Shown here one piece after another: positions 17,759 through 26,943 of a DNA stretch of 64,000 nt. Position numbers and translations under genes: made by a program. The notes under the pieces were generated by a model. That model saw only the letters and a list, made by a program, of their open reading frames with translations, was not told the origin of the DNA and ran no database searches. The stretch is from positions 2,108,001 to 2,172,000 of the forward strand of contig NZ_CP044399.1 in the NCBI RefSeq assembly GCF_008931805.1, given 5' to 3'. How positions within the stretch are numbered: position 1 is the first letter of the stretch; each line of letters starts with the position of its first letter. Source of the stretch: Moritella marina ATCC 15381. GTDB taxonomy: Bacteria; Pseudomonadota; Gammaproteobacteria; Enterobacterales; Moritellaceae.

Positions 17759-18382
17759 TTAAACCGCAAGAGCGACAATCGTTTTTTGCATAGGCACAAA
17801 CCCTTTTAATGCTTCAAAACTGGTTAACCAACGACGTACATGTGGGTAGTCAGCTAATGACACATCGCCTTCTGGGGCATGAGCAATATAAGCATAGTTT
17901 GCGACATCAGCAATCGTTGGAAGCTTTCCTACTAACCAAGTATTGTCAGCAAGATGAGCATTGATTTCACCGAGTAATGCATGTGAAATATTCTTGGCAT
18001 TTTGATGATCAAGACCAGCGCCAAACACATTCACTAAACGTGCTGCAGCTGGGCCAAATGCAACTTTACCTGCCGCCACAGACAGAAAGCACTGAACTTG
18101 TGCCGCCTGTGCAAAATCTTCAGGTAGCCAAGTGCGATAAGAATCATATTTACTCGCAAGGTAAACCAAAATGGCATTGGAATCGGATAACGTGATATCA
18201 CCATCTTCGATAACAGGCACTTGACCAAAGCTATTTTTTTGTAAAAATTCAGGCTGTTTGTGCGCACCTTTCATCAAGTCAACATCAATGATGTCACTGT
18301 CTAAACCTAATAGAGAAAGGAACACCTCAACACGATATGAATGACCTGATAATGGGTGACGGTATAATTTAATTGCTGACAT
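17759..18382 (-). CDS. Glutathione S-transferase family protein
   Basis: The 207-residue protein has a thioredoxin-fold N-terminal domain (IKLYRHPLSGHSYRVEVFLSL; the cis-Pro/glutathione site FGQVPVIEDG and DSNAILVYLA at about 50-75). An all-helical C-terminal domain follows, with the capping motif TIADVANYAY at about 155-165. The active-site position near residue 10 carries Ser/His-Ser rather than Cys. It probably conjugates glutathione to electrophiles or reduces them in the cytoplasm. It is divergent from a LysR gene across a 238-bp gap and would be that regulator's likely target. AAGGAAG precedes the ATG. Confidence 0.9.
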   Translation of the reverse strand: MSAIKLYRHPLSGHSYRVEVFLSLLGLDSDIIDVDLMKGAHKQPEFLQKNSFGQVPVIEDGDITLSDSNAILVYLASKYDSYRTWLPEDFAQAAQVQCFLSVAAGKVAFGPAAARLVNVFGAGLDHQNAKNISHALLGEINAHLADNTWLVGKLPTIADVANYAYIAHAPEGDVSLADYPHVRRWLTSFEALKGFVPMQKTIVALAV

Positions 18383-18405
18383 AAGTAACTTCCTTAAATG
18401 TATGT

Positions 18406-18524
18406 TAATCCAAATTGCATTGCTGCGTTGTTGATGGAGTAAGTATCGATTAAGTTGAATTATTGATAAACAGGTGTACTATTGAATGATTGTCTACACT
18501 GCATTGATAATCCAAGCTGCATTG
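18406..18524. promoter_or_regulatory. Direct repeat pair in the GST/LysR divergent promoter region
   Basis: TAATCCAAATTGCATTG (18406-18422) and TAATCCAAGCTGCATTG (18508-18524) match at 15 of 17 positions and lie in the same orientation between the divergent GST and LysR genes. They could be binding sites for the LysR protein at 18622. This is inferred from position and repetition only. Confidence 0.4.
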
Positions 18525-18621
18525 TAAGATCAGAGTGGTATTAGAATTAGAGGGCTATTGCAATTAGAACCGTATTGTTAAAACAATAAGGGCTTGTACT
18601 TATTACATGGATAGATAATTT

Positions 18622-19509
18622 ATGGATACTCTAGACGGCATTAAAACGGTGATCGCGGTTGTTGAAACCGGTTCTTTTACAGCAGCAAGCGAGCGCTTAG
18701 CAATGTCTAAGGCGTTGGTCAGTAAATACGTCGCTGAGGTTGAAGCGCAATTAGGTGTACGCTTGTTCAATCGGTCGACCCGCAGATTAGCCTTAACAGA
18801 AGCAGGTCAGCGTTATTACGATAGTGCCCTGCCCTTATTAGGGGAGTTTTCAGAACTGGTCGACAATGTGACGGGTGAGCAAACCTCACCGCGCGGTAAC
18901 TTGCGTATAAGTACCTCGGTGACGTTTGGCGATACCATGTTATCACCGAATTTGCCTGCATTTTTAGCACTTTTCCCCGATATTAAAGTAGATCTTCAAC
19001 TAACAGATCGCATGATAGATATGTTAGAAGAAGCTGTTGACGTGGTGATACGCATTGGCAGTGTCGATGACTCTAGCCTTATCGCCAGGAAGATCGCAGA
19101 CTTTCCGCTAACCTTATGTGCTTCCCCCCAGTATTTAGCCACGCATGGTCATCCGCGAAAGCCACTGGATATTAACCAACACAACTGCATTATTGATAGT
19201 AACTTTAGGATTGGCAAACAGTGGCCTATCGTGGCACCCGATGGTAAAACAGAAATTATTGCAGTGAAGTCTAACGTGGCCGTAAACAGTCCTCGCGCCG
19301 TCAAAGCCATGGCAATTTCTGGTGGCGGCATCGCTTTAATCCCGCATTTCATTATCAAAGATGCGCTTGAATCTGGCGCATTAGAGGAAGTCTTACCTGG
19401 CTATAGTACGCTGACATTTGGCATGTTTGCCATCTACCCTCATCGTCGCTATCAACCTAAGAAATCACGCTGTTTCATTGACTTCTTAATCGCTGAATTT
19501 GGGGATTAA
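18622..19509 (+). CDS. LysR-family transcriptional regulator (CrgA/DhcR-like subgroup)
   Basis: The 295-residue protein has the N-terminal winged helix-turn-helix typical of LysR proteins (FTAASERLAMSKALVSKYVAEVEAQLG, about 20-46, here in two words: FTAASERLAMSK and ALVSKYVAEVE). The effector domain runs from about residue 90 and contains DVVIRIGSVDDSSLIARK. It is divergent from the GST gene and probably controls it and itself. The inducing compound is unknown. The end is convergent with a GNAT gene with only 9 bp between them. Confidence 0.92.
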   Translation: MDTLDGIKTVIAVVETGSFTAASERLAMSKALVSKYVAEVEAQLGVRLFNRSTRRLALTEAGQRYYDSALPLLGEFSELVDNVTGEQTSPRGNLRISTSVTFGDTMLSPNLPAFLALFPDIKVDLQLTDRMIDMLEEAVDVVIRIGSVDDSSLIARKIADFPLTLCASPQYLATHGHPRKPLDINQHNCIIDSNFRIGKQWPIVAPDGKTEIIAVKSNVAVNSPRAVKAMAISGGGIALIPHFIIKDALESGALEEVLPGYSTLTFGMFAIYPHRRYQPKKSRCFIDFLIAEFGD

Positions 19510-19518
19510 ATGAGCATT

Positions 19519-20067
19519 TTATTGATTAGTTAAATTACGGTTCCAGTCTGCTGCCAGCACAGCCATCATCACTTTATCGACAAACTCACCGTTACGGAAA
19601 CCAGACTGTCTTTTAACTCCCTCATGCATATAACCGGCATTTTCATAAGCTCGGATAGCAGATGGATTACTAGCATAAGCGGTTAATTCGATACGCTGTA
19701 AGCCTAAGGTATTGAAGCCATAATCGGTGATCACTTTCGTGACTTCAGTGCCTATGCCTTTACCCCAATAGCTCTTATCGCCAATAAGAATAAAGTATTC
19801 GCCACAACGATTTAACGTACTGATAGACGCGATACCTGCATAGCCTATTAATTTTCCTGTTTCAGTACAGCACACACCAAATGACACACATTTAGCATTA
19901 CCGTTAATGCTGGATAACCAAGTGGAAATATCTGTTTTTGATTGCGGGTATGCATAAGAAGATAAGCTGAATTGCGTCACTTCACGATCGCATGACCACG
20001 CATAAAATTCAGCGCTATCATTAATATCTAACGATCTTAATTCAACCTTATTTGTAATTAGAAACAT
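19519..20067 (-). CDS. GNAT family N-acetyltransferase (RimJ/RimL type)
   Basis: The 182-residue protein starts with ELRSLDINDSAEFYAW, and has the acetyl-CoA-binding stretch YFILIGDKSYWGKGIGTEVT (about 90-110; a Q/R-x-x-G-x-G/A-like loop reading YWGKGIGTE). It continues LGLQRIELTAYASNPSAIRAYENAGY, the typical RimJ/RimL end. It transfers an acetyl group from acetyl-CoA to an amine; the natural acceptor (ribosomal protein N-terminus, antibiotic or other) is unknown. AAGGGAAAAGG precedes the ATG. It stands alone between two LysR genes. Confidence 0.9.
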   Translation of the reverse strand: MFLITNKVELRSLDINDSAEFYAWSCDREVTQFSLSSYAYPQSKTDISTWLSSINGNAKCVSFGVCCTETGKLIGYAGIASISTLNRCGEYFILIGDKSYWGKGIGTEVTKVITDYGFNTLGLQRIELTAYASNPSAIRAYENAGYMHEGVKRQSGFRNGEFVDKVMMAVLAADWNRNLTNQ

Positions 20068-20173
20068 CCTTTTCCCTTATCTTTTTTTGTCGTTCTATTT
20101 CTATATCTATAAATATTTGTATTTACACAATTACTTGTACTAGCATAGTCGTTAATAATAGCTTAAATACAGA

Positions 20174-21085
20174 TTACAATGTAGAGCTTGCTGAGTCGAG
20201 GTGCTGCTGCATAATTTCTTTCAATCGCTTAAGTCCTTTACCCTTGTTCACTGTTTTCCAAGCAAGATAAATACCCGATATTTTTTCAGCTTCGTTTAAC
20301 TCGACTTCGACCAGTGCCCCAGACGCTAATTGTGATTGAATACGAGACTTCGGCAGATAACCCACACCAATACCTGCAACGATGGCTTGGATCTTGTGTT
20401 CAACAGCACTGACATAAAAGTGTCGGCTTTGCTCAATAATATTACTTGACCAAGGTATCGCATTTTTGGCTGAATCATGGACAATCACAGTGCGGTAGTT
20501 ATCAATTTCTGATTTATTTACCGGCGATTGAAAGCTGGCTAGCTCATGCCCTTTCGGTACGACAAAAACCTGCTTTGGATTGTCTAAGGCAATAACACTG
20601 ATCCCTTGTTGGTTTGGTACTGGTTCTGGCGCTGCGATAAGTAAATCAGTGCGGTCTTCAATTAAGGCTTCCCACGAACCATTCATGACTTCTTCATTTA
20701 AATCTATTTCAATGTTTGGGTGTTCCTGTAAGAACTGCGCGAGTGGCGCAAGCAATAGCTGCATATCAAAAATAGAATCGAAGGTAATATTAATTTTCGG
20801 TTCCCAGCCATGTGAGATGGTTTGTGTTTGTTCAGTCAGTTTGCTCACTGTGCCAAGCACCTTACGCCCTTCCTCCAGTAAATGCCGACCCGCTGGCGTT
20901 AATACTGAGCGTCTACCCTGCCTTACAAACAAAGTCACTGCCATCTGTTCTTCTAATTTTTGCACTATATAAGACAGTGCCGAGGGAACCTTCTTTAACT
21001 GTTCAGCCGCTGCGGCGAAACTACCACGGCGGTCGATGGTATCGAGCACTTGTAATGCTTCTATGGTAATTGGAGATTTATACAT
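20174..21085 (-). CDS. LysR-family transcriptional regulator (YhaJ-like)
   Basis: The 303-residue LysR protein has an N-terminal HTH (GSFAAAAEQLKKVPSALSYI, about 22-41) and an effector domain starting about residue 90. The sequence and setting resemble E. coli YhaJ, which controls yhaK (pirin-like) and yqjG-type genes in response to quinone-like or nitroaromatic compounds. Here it is divergent from a yqjG homologue and a pirin gene, which is strong context support. A dyad at 21162-21176 in the 200-bp gap is a candidate operator. Confidence 0.85.
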   Translation of the reverse strand: MYKSPITIEALQVLDTIDRRGSFAAAAEQLKKVPSALSYIVQKLEEQMAVTLFVRQGRRSVLTPAGRHLLEEGRKVLGTVSKLTEQTQTISHGWEPKINITFDSIFDMQLLLAPLAQFLQEHPNIEIDLNEEVMNGSWEALIEDRTDLLIAAPEPVPNQQGISVIALDNPKQVFVVPKGHELASFQSPVNKSEIDNYRTVIVHDSAKNAIPWSSNIIEQSRHFYVSAVEHKIQAIVAGIGVGYLPKSRIQSQLASGALVEVELNEAEKISGIYLAWKTVNKGKGLKRLKEIMQQHLDSASSTL

Positions 21086-21161
21086 TATGCCTCTCTTATC
21101 ATTAAGCTGGCCGTGAGACTTGTTATGAAACTGGTCGTGAGAATAGCGCCGCTATGAATTG

Positions 21162-21176
21162 TTCAATTATTTTGAA
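21162..21176. promoter_or_regulatory. LysR-type dyad (candidate operator)
   Basis: TTCAA-TTATT-TTGAA is a perfect 15-bp dyad containing the T-N11-A pattern typical of LysR sites. It lies between the yhaJ-like and yqjG genes, about 110 bp before the yqjG start. Confidence 0.45.
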
Positions 21177-21285
21177 TATACTAAACAAAATTCAGCGGTT
21201 ATTCCAATTCCTTTAAGCACATACAATAGCTACATATGCAAAAGCAGCCTCCAAAAATAGCACAACATCTGACAGGAGTATTCTC

Positions 21286-22278
21286 ATGGGATTAATCGTC
21301 AACGGTAAATGGCATGATCAATGGTACGAAACCAAAAGTAGCAAAGGTCAATTTGAACGTCAGGAAAGTCGTTTCAGAAATACGATATCTAATGCTGAAG
21401 GTAGCCGCTATCCAGCCGAAGCAGGCCGTTATCATTTGTATGTATCGTTAGCCTGCCCTTGGGCACATCGCGCATTGATTTTTAGACAACTAAAACAGCT
21501 GGAAGACATCATTACTGTCAGCGTAGTAAAACCGGAAATGCGCAGCAATGGTTGGGAGTTTGCTACGACTAATGATGCCGATGGTAATACTAATAGCGGC
21601 TATACCGATTCACTGTATCAAAGTGATTATGTGTACCAGCTTTACCTGAAAGCAGCGCCTGATTATGAAGGCCGCGTTACTGTGCCAGTATTGTGGGACA
21701 AACAAACGCAAACCATCGTTAACAATGAATCGAGTGAGATCATTCGTATTTTCAATACAGCATTTAATGATTTAACGGGTAACCACGATGACTATTACCC
21801 AGCAGATTTACGACCTGAAATTGATGCGATTAACGAGCGCATTTATCACACCATCAACAACGGTGTATATCGCGCTGGGTTTGCCACGACACAGACGGCA
21901 TACGATGAAGCATTTGACGCACTATTTAGTAGTTTAGATTGGTTGGAAACACACCTTGGTACTCACCGCTACTTAGCTGGTAGCCAACTGACAGAAGCGG
22001 ATTGGCGCTTGTTCACAACATTAATCCGTTTTGACGCGGTTTATCACGGTCACTTCAAATGTAACCGCAATAAATTAGCTGAGTTTCACCATATCAGTAA
22101 CTATGTCCGCGAGCTATTTCAGGTTAATGGCATCGCCAGCACAGTTGATTTGGAATATACCAAGATCCATTATTATGCCAGCCATGACACGATCAACCCG
22201 ACTTTAATTGTACCCCCTGGCCCAGTACACAATTTTACAGCTGCGCACGATAGAAATAACTTAGCAAGCAGGGCTTAA
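21286..22278 (+). CDS. yqjG: Glutathionyl-hydroquinone reductase
   Basis: The 330-residue protein is the length of E. coli YqjG (about 328) and matches it throughout. It starts GLIVNGKWHDQWYETK, has the catalytic ACPWAHR (Cys about residue 55), and continues GRVTVPVLWDKQTQTIVNNE, LAGSQLTEADWRLFTT and HYYASHDTINPTLIV. Xi-class GSTs of this type remove glutathione from glutathionyl-hydroquinones in the cytoplasm. AGGAG lies eight bases before the ATG. The next gene, a pirin, starts 23 bp after its stop, so the two form an operon opposite the YhaJ-like regulator. Confidence 0.95.
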   Translation: MGLIVNGKWHDQWYETKSSKGQFERQESRFRNTISNAEGSRYPAEAGRYHLYVSLACPWAHRALIFRQLKQLEDIITVSVVKPEMRSNGWEFATTNDADGNTNSGYTDSLYQSDYVYQLYLKAAPDYEGRVTVPVLWDKQTQTIVNNESSEIIRIFNTAFNDLTGNHDDYYPADLRPEIDAINERIYHTINNGVYRAGFATTQTAYDEAFDALFSSLDWLETHLGTHRYLAGSQLTEADWRLFTTLIRFDAVYHGHFKCNRNKLAEFHHISNYVRELFQVNGIASTVDLEYTKIHYYASHDTINPTLIVPPGPVHNFTAAHDRNNLASRA

Positions 22279-22301
22279 AGATAACAGCAGAGGAACACAC
22301 C

Positions 22302-23042
22302 ATGATAAAGCATTATCCTTTTCAGCAAATAGGCAAAGCAAACCATGGCTGGCTGAAAGCCAATCACCATTTTAGTTTTGCCAATTACTACAACCCGAAA
22401 AGAATGGGTTTTGGCTCGTTACTCGTGGTGAATGATGATTGGGTTGCAGCTGGGACTGGCTTTCCAGCCCATCCACATCGTAATATGGAGATCATTACCT
22501 TTGTGCGTTCCGGCGCTGTTACCCATAAAGACAATGCCGGTAATACAGGCGTCACCGTCGCAGGTGAAGTCCAAGTCATGAGTGCTGGTAAGGGCATCAC
22601 CCACTCGGAATACAATTTATCCAAAGAGCCATTAACGCTATATCAAATTTGGATCGAACCGAACAAACACAACGTCAAACCAAGATGGGACAGTAAGGTT
22701 TTTTCAGATAACTTAGACATGGTTAATCATGCGGCTAATAAAGATAAAGCCAGCCTTCCCCTACTCGTTTCCGGGTATCCAGACGAGCAAGATGAGGCGC
22801 TATTTATCAATCAAACGGCACGGATCTATGGCGGTAAAGTCAAAGCAGGCACGCTATTTACTCACGCGATTGCACAGCAAGCCTATGTGTTAGCATCTTA
22901 TGGGGAATTTGAAATTATCGATAATCAGCAAGTGGTCGTGATGCATAAAGGCGATGGTGCAGAAGTGACTAAACAAAAAGAAATCACGATTAAGGTATTA
23001 TCTGATGCCGAAATTATCATTATTGATGCGCCCTCTCAGTAA
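22302..23042 (+). CDS. Pirin family protein (YhhW-like quercetin 2,3-dioxygenase type)
   Basis: The 246-residue bicupin protein begins IGKANHGWLKANHHFSFANY and has the metal-binding N-terminal cupin motif HPHRNMEIITFV (about 58-69). The block SAGKGITHSEYN follows at about 98-109, with the third histidine and glutamate. These match E. coli YhhW, which has quercetinase activity. The C-terminal cupin is more diverged. It is co-transcribed with yqjG, which suggests action on quinol or phenolic compounds. Function in vivo is inferred. Confidence 0.9.
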   Translation: MIKHYPFQQIGKANHGWLKANHHFSFANYYNPKRMGFGSLLVVNDDWVAAGTGFPAHPHRNMEIITFVRSGAVTHKDNAGNTGVTVAGEVQVMSAGKGITHSEYNLSKEPLTLYQIWIEPNKHNVKPRWDSKVFSDNLDMVNHAANKDKASLPLLVSGYPDEQDEALFINQTARIYGGKVKAGTLFTHAIAQQAYVLASYGEFEIIDNQQVVVMHKGDGAEVTKQKEITIKVLSDAEIIIIDAPSQ

Positions 23043-23109
23043 TATCCTGCGTCCATGTTATCATTACAGCTCTTATTACCACAATATGACCCATTTAATT
23101 TGATAACCT

Positions 23110-24033
23110 ATGGCTTTATCCAAACTTAATAGTAAAACCTTTCACTTTTCACCACAACAGAAGGGCGTAATAGCGTCAGTGATCGCGTCTTGTTTATTTG
23201 CATTACTGCCTCTGTATGTACAGTTTCAGCCTGATTGGCCAGAAACTGCGGTTGCCGGTGGCGCTGGTCACTGGCTAACCGGACAACGAATTCTGTGGAG
23301 TGCAGTCATTATGCTAGTGGGGTTAACCCTAGTCGGACGGATCTCAACGTTGTGGGAACAATTAAAACAATGGCGGTTGTGGCCTCGATTTTTACTTTCC
23401 GCATGCTTAATTGCACCGCAGTTTTGGCTATTTATTTGGGCTCCGCTACAGGGTGAAATACTCTCTGTGGCATTGGGCTATTTTGCGTTGCCGCTGGTGT
23501 TAGTCGCCGTGGGTTATTTTGTTTATGGTGAGCAATTAACCCGTACACAGGTTATCGCCTGCTTCATTGCTGCTTGTGGCGTTGTGTATGCTTATGTCAT
23601 TGCCGATGGTATTTCTTGGATTGTATTTGTGGTTGCTTTAGGTTACCCGTTATACTTTATGAATCGCCGACGTCACCCAATGGCGAGCGACCTGGTATTC
23701 ACCTTAGATAACCTTTTTTTACTGCCATTCGCACTACTTGCTATGCTCTATTTACAACCCTTTAGTGACTGGCAGAAAATCGAAATTTCGTCTTGGGTTT
23801 ATTACCTCGGGCTTGGGCTAACAGGCACACTGCCTATGCTATTGTTTTTATATGCGTCGCAAATGCTGCCACTTAGTCTATTTGGTTTGTTGACCTATTT
23901 AGAACCGACCTTGGTTTTTTGTGTTGGGCTATTATTGGGTGAACGTGTTGAGCTAATCCAATGGCCTATCTATGGCGCTATTATGCTTGCCTTAGTATTA
24001 ATCGCGATAGACAGTTCGAAACGACGCGCTTAG
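23110..24033 (+). CDS. RarD-like EamA-family transporter
   Basis: The 307-residue inner-membrane protein has about ten hydrophobic helices in two EamA halves. The order SCLFALLPLYVQF, GQRILWSAVIM, then APLQGEILSVALGYFALPLVLVAVGYFVYGE follows RarD (chloramphenicol-sensitive protein family; normally GHVLEASLGYFINPL at that place). The substrate is unknown. It lies 67 bp after the pirin gene and may be the third gene of that operon. The stop codon is followed at once by a 17-bp tandem repeat tract. Confidence 0.85.
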   Translation: MALSKLNSKTFHFSPQQKGVIASVIASCLFALLPLYVQFQPDWPETAVAGGAGHWLTGQRILWSAVIMLVGLTLVGRISTLWEQLKQWRLWPRFLLSACLIAPQFWLFIWAPLQGEILSVALGYFALPLVLVAVGYFVYGEQLTRTQVIACFIAACGVVYAYVIADGISWIVFVVALGYPLYFMNRRRHPMASDLVFTLDNLFLLPFALLAMLYLQPFSDWQKIEISSWVYYLGLGLTGTLPMLLFLYASQMLPLSLFGLLTYLEPTLVFCVGLLLGERVELIQWPIYGAIMLALVLIAIDSSKRRA

Positions 24034-24152
24034 TACTATATTTTTATAAGTACTATATTTTTATAAGTACTATATTTTTATAAGTACTATATTTTTATAA
24101 GTACTACATTTTTATAAGTACTATATTGGTATAAGCTCTATATTGGCATAAC
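24034..24152. repeat. 17-bp tandem repeat tract (seven copies)
   Basis: TACTATATTTTTATAAG is repeated in tandem directly after the transporter stop codon. Copies 1-4 are identical, copy 5 has one change, and copies 6-7 are progressively degenerate (CTCTATATTGGCATAAC). Each junction carries the palindrome AGTACT, so the tract can form several small hairpins. Confidence 0.95.
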
Positions 24153-24181
24153 GTCTAAATTGAAAATAATCAATGTACTGC

Positions 24182-24225
24182 GCTAAATCAGCAATGCCGA
24201 GTATCATTAGCATTGCTGATTTAGC
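24182..24225. terminator. Strong bidirectional hairpin between convergent genes
   Basis: A perfect 16-bp stem, GCTAAATCAGCAATGC / GCATTGCTGATTTAGC, with a 12-nt loop is followed by a T-rich run. It lies just before the stop of the SgrR-like gene and after the RarD-like gene, where a shared terminator is expected. Confidence 0.8.
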
Positions 24226-24239
24226 TTGTTCATTTTATT

Positions 24240-25727
24240 TTAATCTAACAAGAACCATAGTCTCTTTAATTCACACCATCCATAGCCATTCACTTCCGCA
24301 CCATTGATTTTTTCAGATAACTCGAGTAAAAAAGGTTCATTTTTTAACTCTTTAACAACGTTTTCCTCACCTAACCAAGATAGCAGAGCCGCTAATGAAT
24401 CTGTGGCTTTATTGAAGTCTCTTTCGTGTCGAATAGACGTAATCGACGAGCCTAAAAAATTCAGTATGCCTGTATTCAATTGATGATTTGAAAATGGATA
24501 CTGTAATAAAAAAACTAACCAAGCACTAAATGGATCATTTTCTTCAATAATACTGCAGATCGTTACTTGTTCAGATTTACTGTAGTCCCCATAACTCACT
24601 GAGATACCTTGATCATATTCAGTAGATACGCTGTTAAATAGCTCCTTACATTCCGCTGTATCTTCAACAGTGATATGGCGCTTCGTAACCGATTCATTTG
24701 GATTTTGGATCATTAAAAATGAAGCACATTTGTCACTTGGGCTCGTCACAGTATTGTCTGGCACCTGCACACAAATCTGATTTTGCGCACAAGCTTTACT
24801 TTTTGCCCATTGGGGATAAACCCAAAGCTCAACCCAATCGAGAATAGCATGCTCACGTGTATAGTAAGTATTGCGACTTAACCTAAGCATTTTAGAAGAG
24901 AATACCGCCAATGAAAAAGCGCCCGTACCCATCAGTTTTGTGGCCGTCGAGGTCATTTTAAAAATTGATGATTCAACCCGAGCAAGTAATCTGGGTAAAT
25001 GCCAATCGGTCTGATTTAGTTTAATCTCCAACTGATCATCGGAAAAACAATTCACTGCAATAATATGCTGATAAGTCGAATGCCAATATTCACTTTGGAT
25101 TAATCTATTTAGGCAATTAACAATATCTTGTGCGTTAAGTATGCTGCTGTCATGAAAACGTACACCTCTGCGAATTTGGAAGTGCCACGTGGTCGCATTA
25201 TCGTTAGGGAACCAATGATAGGCTAAATCACCGACTAAATTACCTTGCTCAACAGCAGTCAGGCATTGACAAATTTGAGTGATCAAAAAGCGCTCTGTAC
25301 GTCGTCTCACTTTGTGAGGTTTCAGGGCTTCTAGCTCTCGATGAAAAGGCAAATAAGCAACACGACGGTCTGAATTACTGCAGTCATTTAAATATGATTG
25401 AAACTCCCTTCCTGCGTCTCTACCACCAAAGCTAAGAATGTTAAGCAGCTGATCTAAGTTTCCCTCATCAGCTATACTTTTAGCTAATTCATAACAAGCC
25501 TCAATGGGTTCTACTTGGCAAGTGAGTATCGCTTTTTTGCTTCTTCCTGAGCTGGCCTGCCATTTAATCCAGCCAGCGTTCACCAATTTCTTTAGTAATG
25601 TTTGAACATGTCGTTCAGTCACATGCAGCAAGTTAGCTATCTGGCTTATTTGACAAGCCGATACGCCGGGACCAAAATGTTGAAAAATCTGTTCGTAGAT
25701 TTCAAGTTTACGTTTTAAGTTTGCCAT
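24240..25727 (-). CDS. SgrR-like transcriptional regulator (HTH plus solute-binding domain)
   Basis: The 495-residue protein has an N-terminal SgrR-type winged helix (about 1-115: YEQIFQHFG, VTERHVQTLLKKLVNAGWIKW). A periplasmic-binding-protein-like domain (SBP_bac_5 type) follows, with LAYHWFPNDNATTWHFQIRRGVRFHDSS at about 170-197. There is no signal peptide, so it acts in the cytoplasm, using the binding fold to sense a small molecule. In E. coli SgrR senses sugar-phosphate stress. Its start lies inside the 3' end of the oxidoreductase gene (20-bp overlap), so the two are translated together and the oxidoreductase may act on the sensed compound. Confidence 0.85.
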   Translation of the reverse strand: MANLKRKLEIYEQIFQHFGPGVSACQISQIANLLHVTERHVQTLLKKLVNAGWIKWQASSGRSKKAILTCQVEPIEACYELAKSIADEGNLDQLLNILSFGGRDAGREFQSYLNDCSNSDRRVAYLPFHRELEALKPHKVRRRTERFLITQICQCLTAVEQGNLVGDLAYHWFPNDNATTWHFQIRRGVRFHDSSILNAQDIVNCLNRLIQSEYWHSTYQHIIAVNCFSDDQLEIKLNQTDWHLPRLLARVESSIFKMTSTATKLMGTGAFSLAVFSSKMLRLSRNTYYTREHAILDWVELWVYPQWAKSKACAQNQICVQVPDNTVTSPSDKCASFLMIQNPNESVTKRHITVEDTAECKELFNSVSTEYDQGISVSYGDYSKSEQVTICSIIEENDPFSAWLVFLLQYPFSNHQLNTGILNFLGSSITSIRHERDFNKATDSLAALLSWLGEENVVKELKNEPFLLELSEKINGAEVNGYGWCELKRLWFLLD

Positions 25728-26748
25728 TCAAAGAACAAGAGCCTCCTCGTTGAGTTAGATAACCATATCCAGCGTTGATTAATCCGAATTCCATAATCGA
25801 TTGAACTTGAGTTGTTATTGCTGGCAATAAGGTGTCAGACTCAGTTTTATTTTCAAGTATCAGCAGTGAGAAGTGATCGATTTCAAATTCAAAACCATTA
25901 CCTGTTGCTGGATGTTCAATAGTGAATAACTCTCCTTGATACTCAACATCAATGATATAGGGGTTCCACCACTTATCTCGGATCGTAATGACTAATTGCT
26001 CACCACGCAGTATCGCAACTCGTGGTAGGTTTTTCACAATTGACGCTGATATTTTGCCATTAATCTGGCCCGTGAAAGTAAAGCAAGTATCCGTATCAAC
26101 GTATGATTGCGTAACCAACGTTGACATATCAACAGCGGGTTCAGGGACATCAGCCCCTAACGACTTACATAAATCACAGTATAACCAAAGTCCGTAAACC
26201 CCAACATCAAGCGTTGCTCCACCCGATAAATTTGGATTGAATATGGATAATTCTGGATCATATTGATGTTCATTACCAAAACTCGCTTCAATTGAAGTCA
26301 GTTGAAGGTTATTTTTGACCAGGTAATGCTTCAATTCTTGGTATGCTGGAAAGGTAACAGTTTTCATCGCCTCCAGTAACAGGACCTCATTTCTTGTGGC
26401 TAGCGCCTTCATTGTTAACCAATCTTGTAAGTTGGTGAACGCTGGTTTTTCAACAAATACATGCTTTTTATGGGTTAAAAACAGCTCGACTAGCGGATAG
26501 TGATATGGATGTATTGTCGCAATATATACGGCATCAACATTCGGATCCCTTGCCATATCTTCATAGCAACCATAGCTCACATTACTTTTAAACGCTTCGC
26601 TAAATTGTTCTGCACGATCTAAATCTCTGGCGGCTACTGCATATAATTCGCCATATTTACTACTGTTGTTTAAAGCTGTAGCAAACCGCTTGGCAATATT
26701 GCCTAACCCAGCGATACCCCACCTTACTGCTTTATCTGTATTAGCCAT
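25708..26748 (-). CDS. Gfo/Idh/MocA family oxidoreductase
   Basis: The 346-residue protein has an N-terminal Rossmann fold (RWGIAGLGNIAKRFATAL; YIATIHPYHYPLVE) with the signature VFVEKPAF at about 96-103. The C-terminal alpha/beta domain includes GGATLDVGVYGLWL. Enzymes of this family oxidise or reduce sugars, polyols or dihydrodiols with NAD(P). EKP is the conserved cofactor and catalytic lysine motif. The gene overlaps the following SgrR-like regulator, and sugar metabolism is a reasonable guess. GAGAACATA precedes the ATG. Confidence 0.9.
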   Translation of the reverse strand: MANTDKAVRWGIAGLGNIAKRFATALNNSSKYGELYAVAARDLDRAEQFSEAFKSNVSYGCYEDMARDPNVDAVYIATIHPYHYPLVELFLTHKKHVFVEKPAFTNLQDWLTMKALATRNEVLLLEAMKTVTFPAYQELKHYLVKNNLQLTSIEASFGNEHQYDPELSIFNPNLSGGATLDVGVYGLWLYCDLCKSLGADVPEPAVDMSTLVTQSYVDTDTCFTFTGQINGKISASIVKNLPRVAILRGEQLVITIRDKWWNPYIIDVEYQGELFTIEHPATGNGFEFEIDHFSLLILENKTESDTLLPAITTQVQSIMEFGLINAGYGYLTQRGGSCSLNGKLKT

Positions 26749-26943
26749 TATGTTCTCACTATTTAACTTGGAATTAAGAGTATATAGGGAAATATGTTCG
26801 TTAAATATGGAACAAAAAACAGAACTTGTTCATGATAACTCCTTTCTTTATTTGGTCATCACAATTGTAGTTGGAAGGAAATTTCTACTACATTATCTGT
26901 TAATAGTGATAGAATCCCCGCACCAAAATAACCGAGAAATTCT

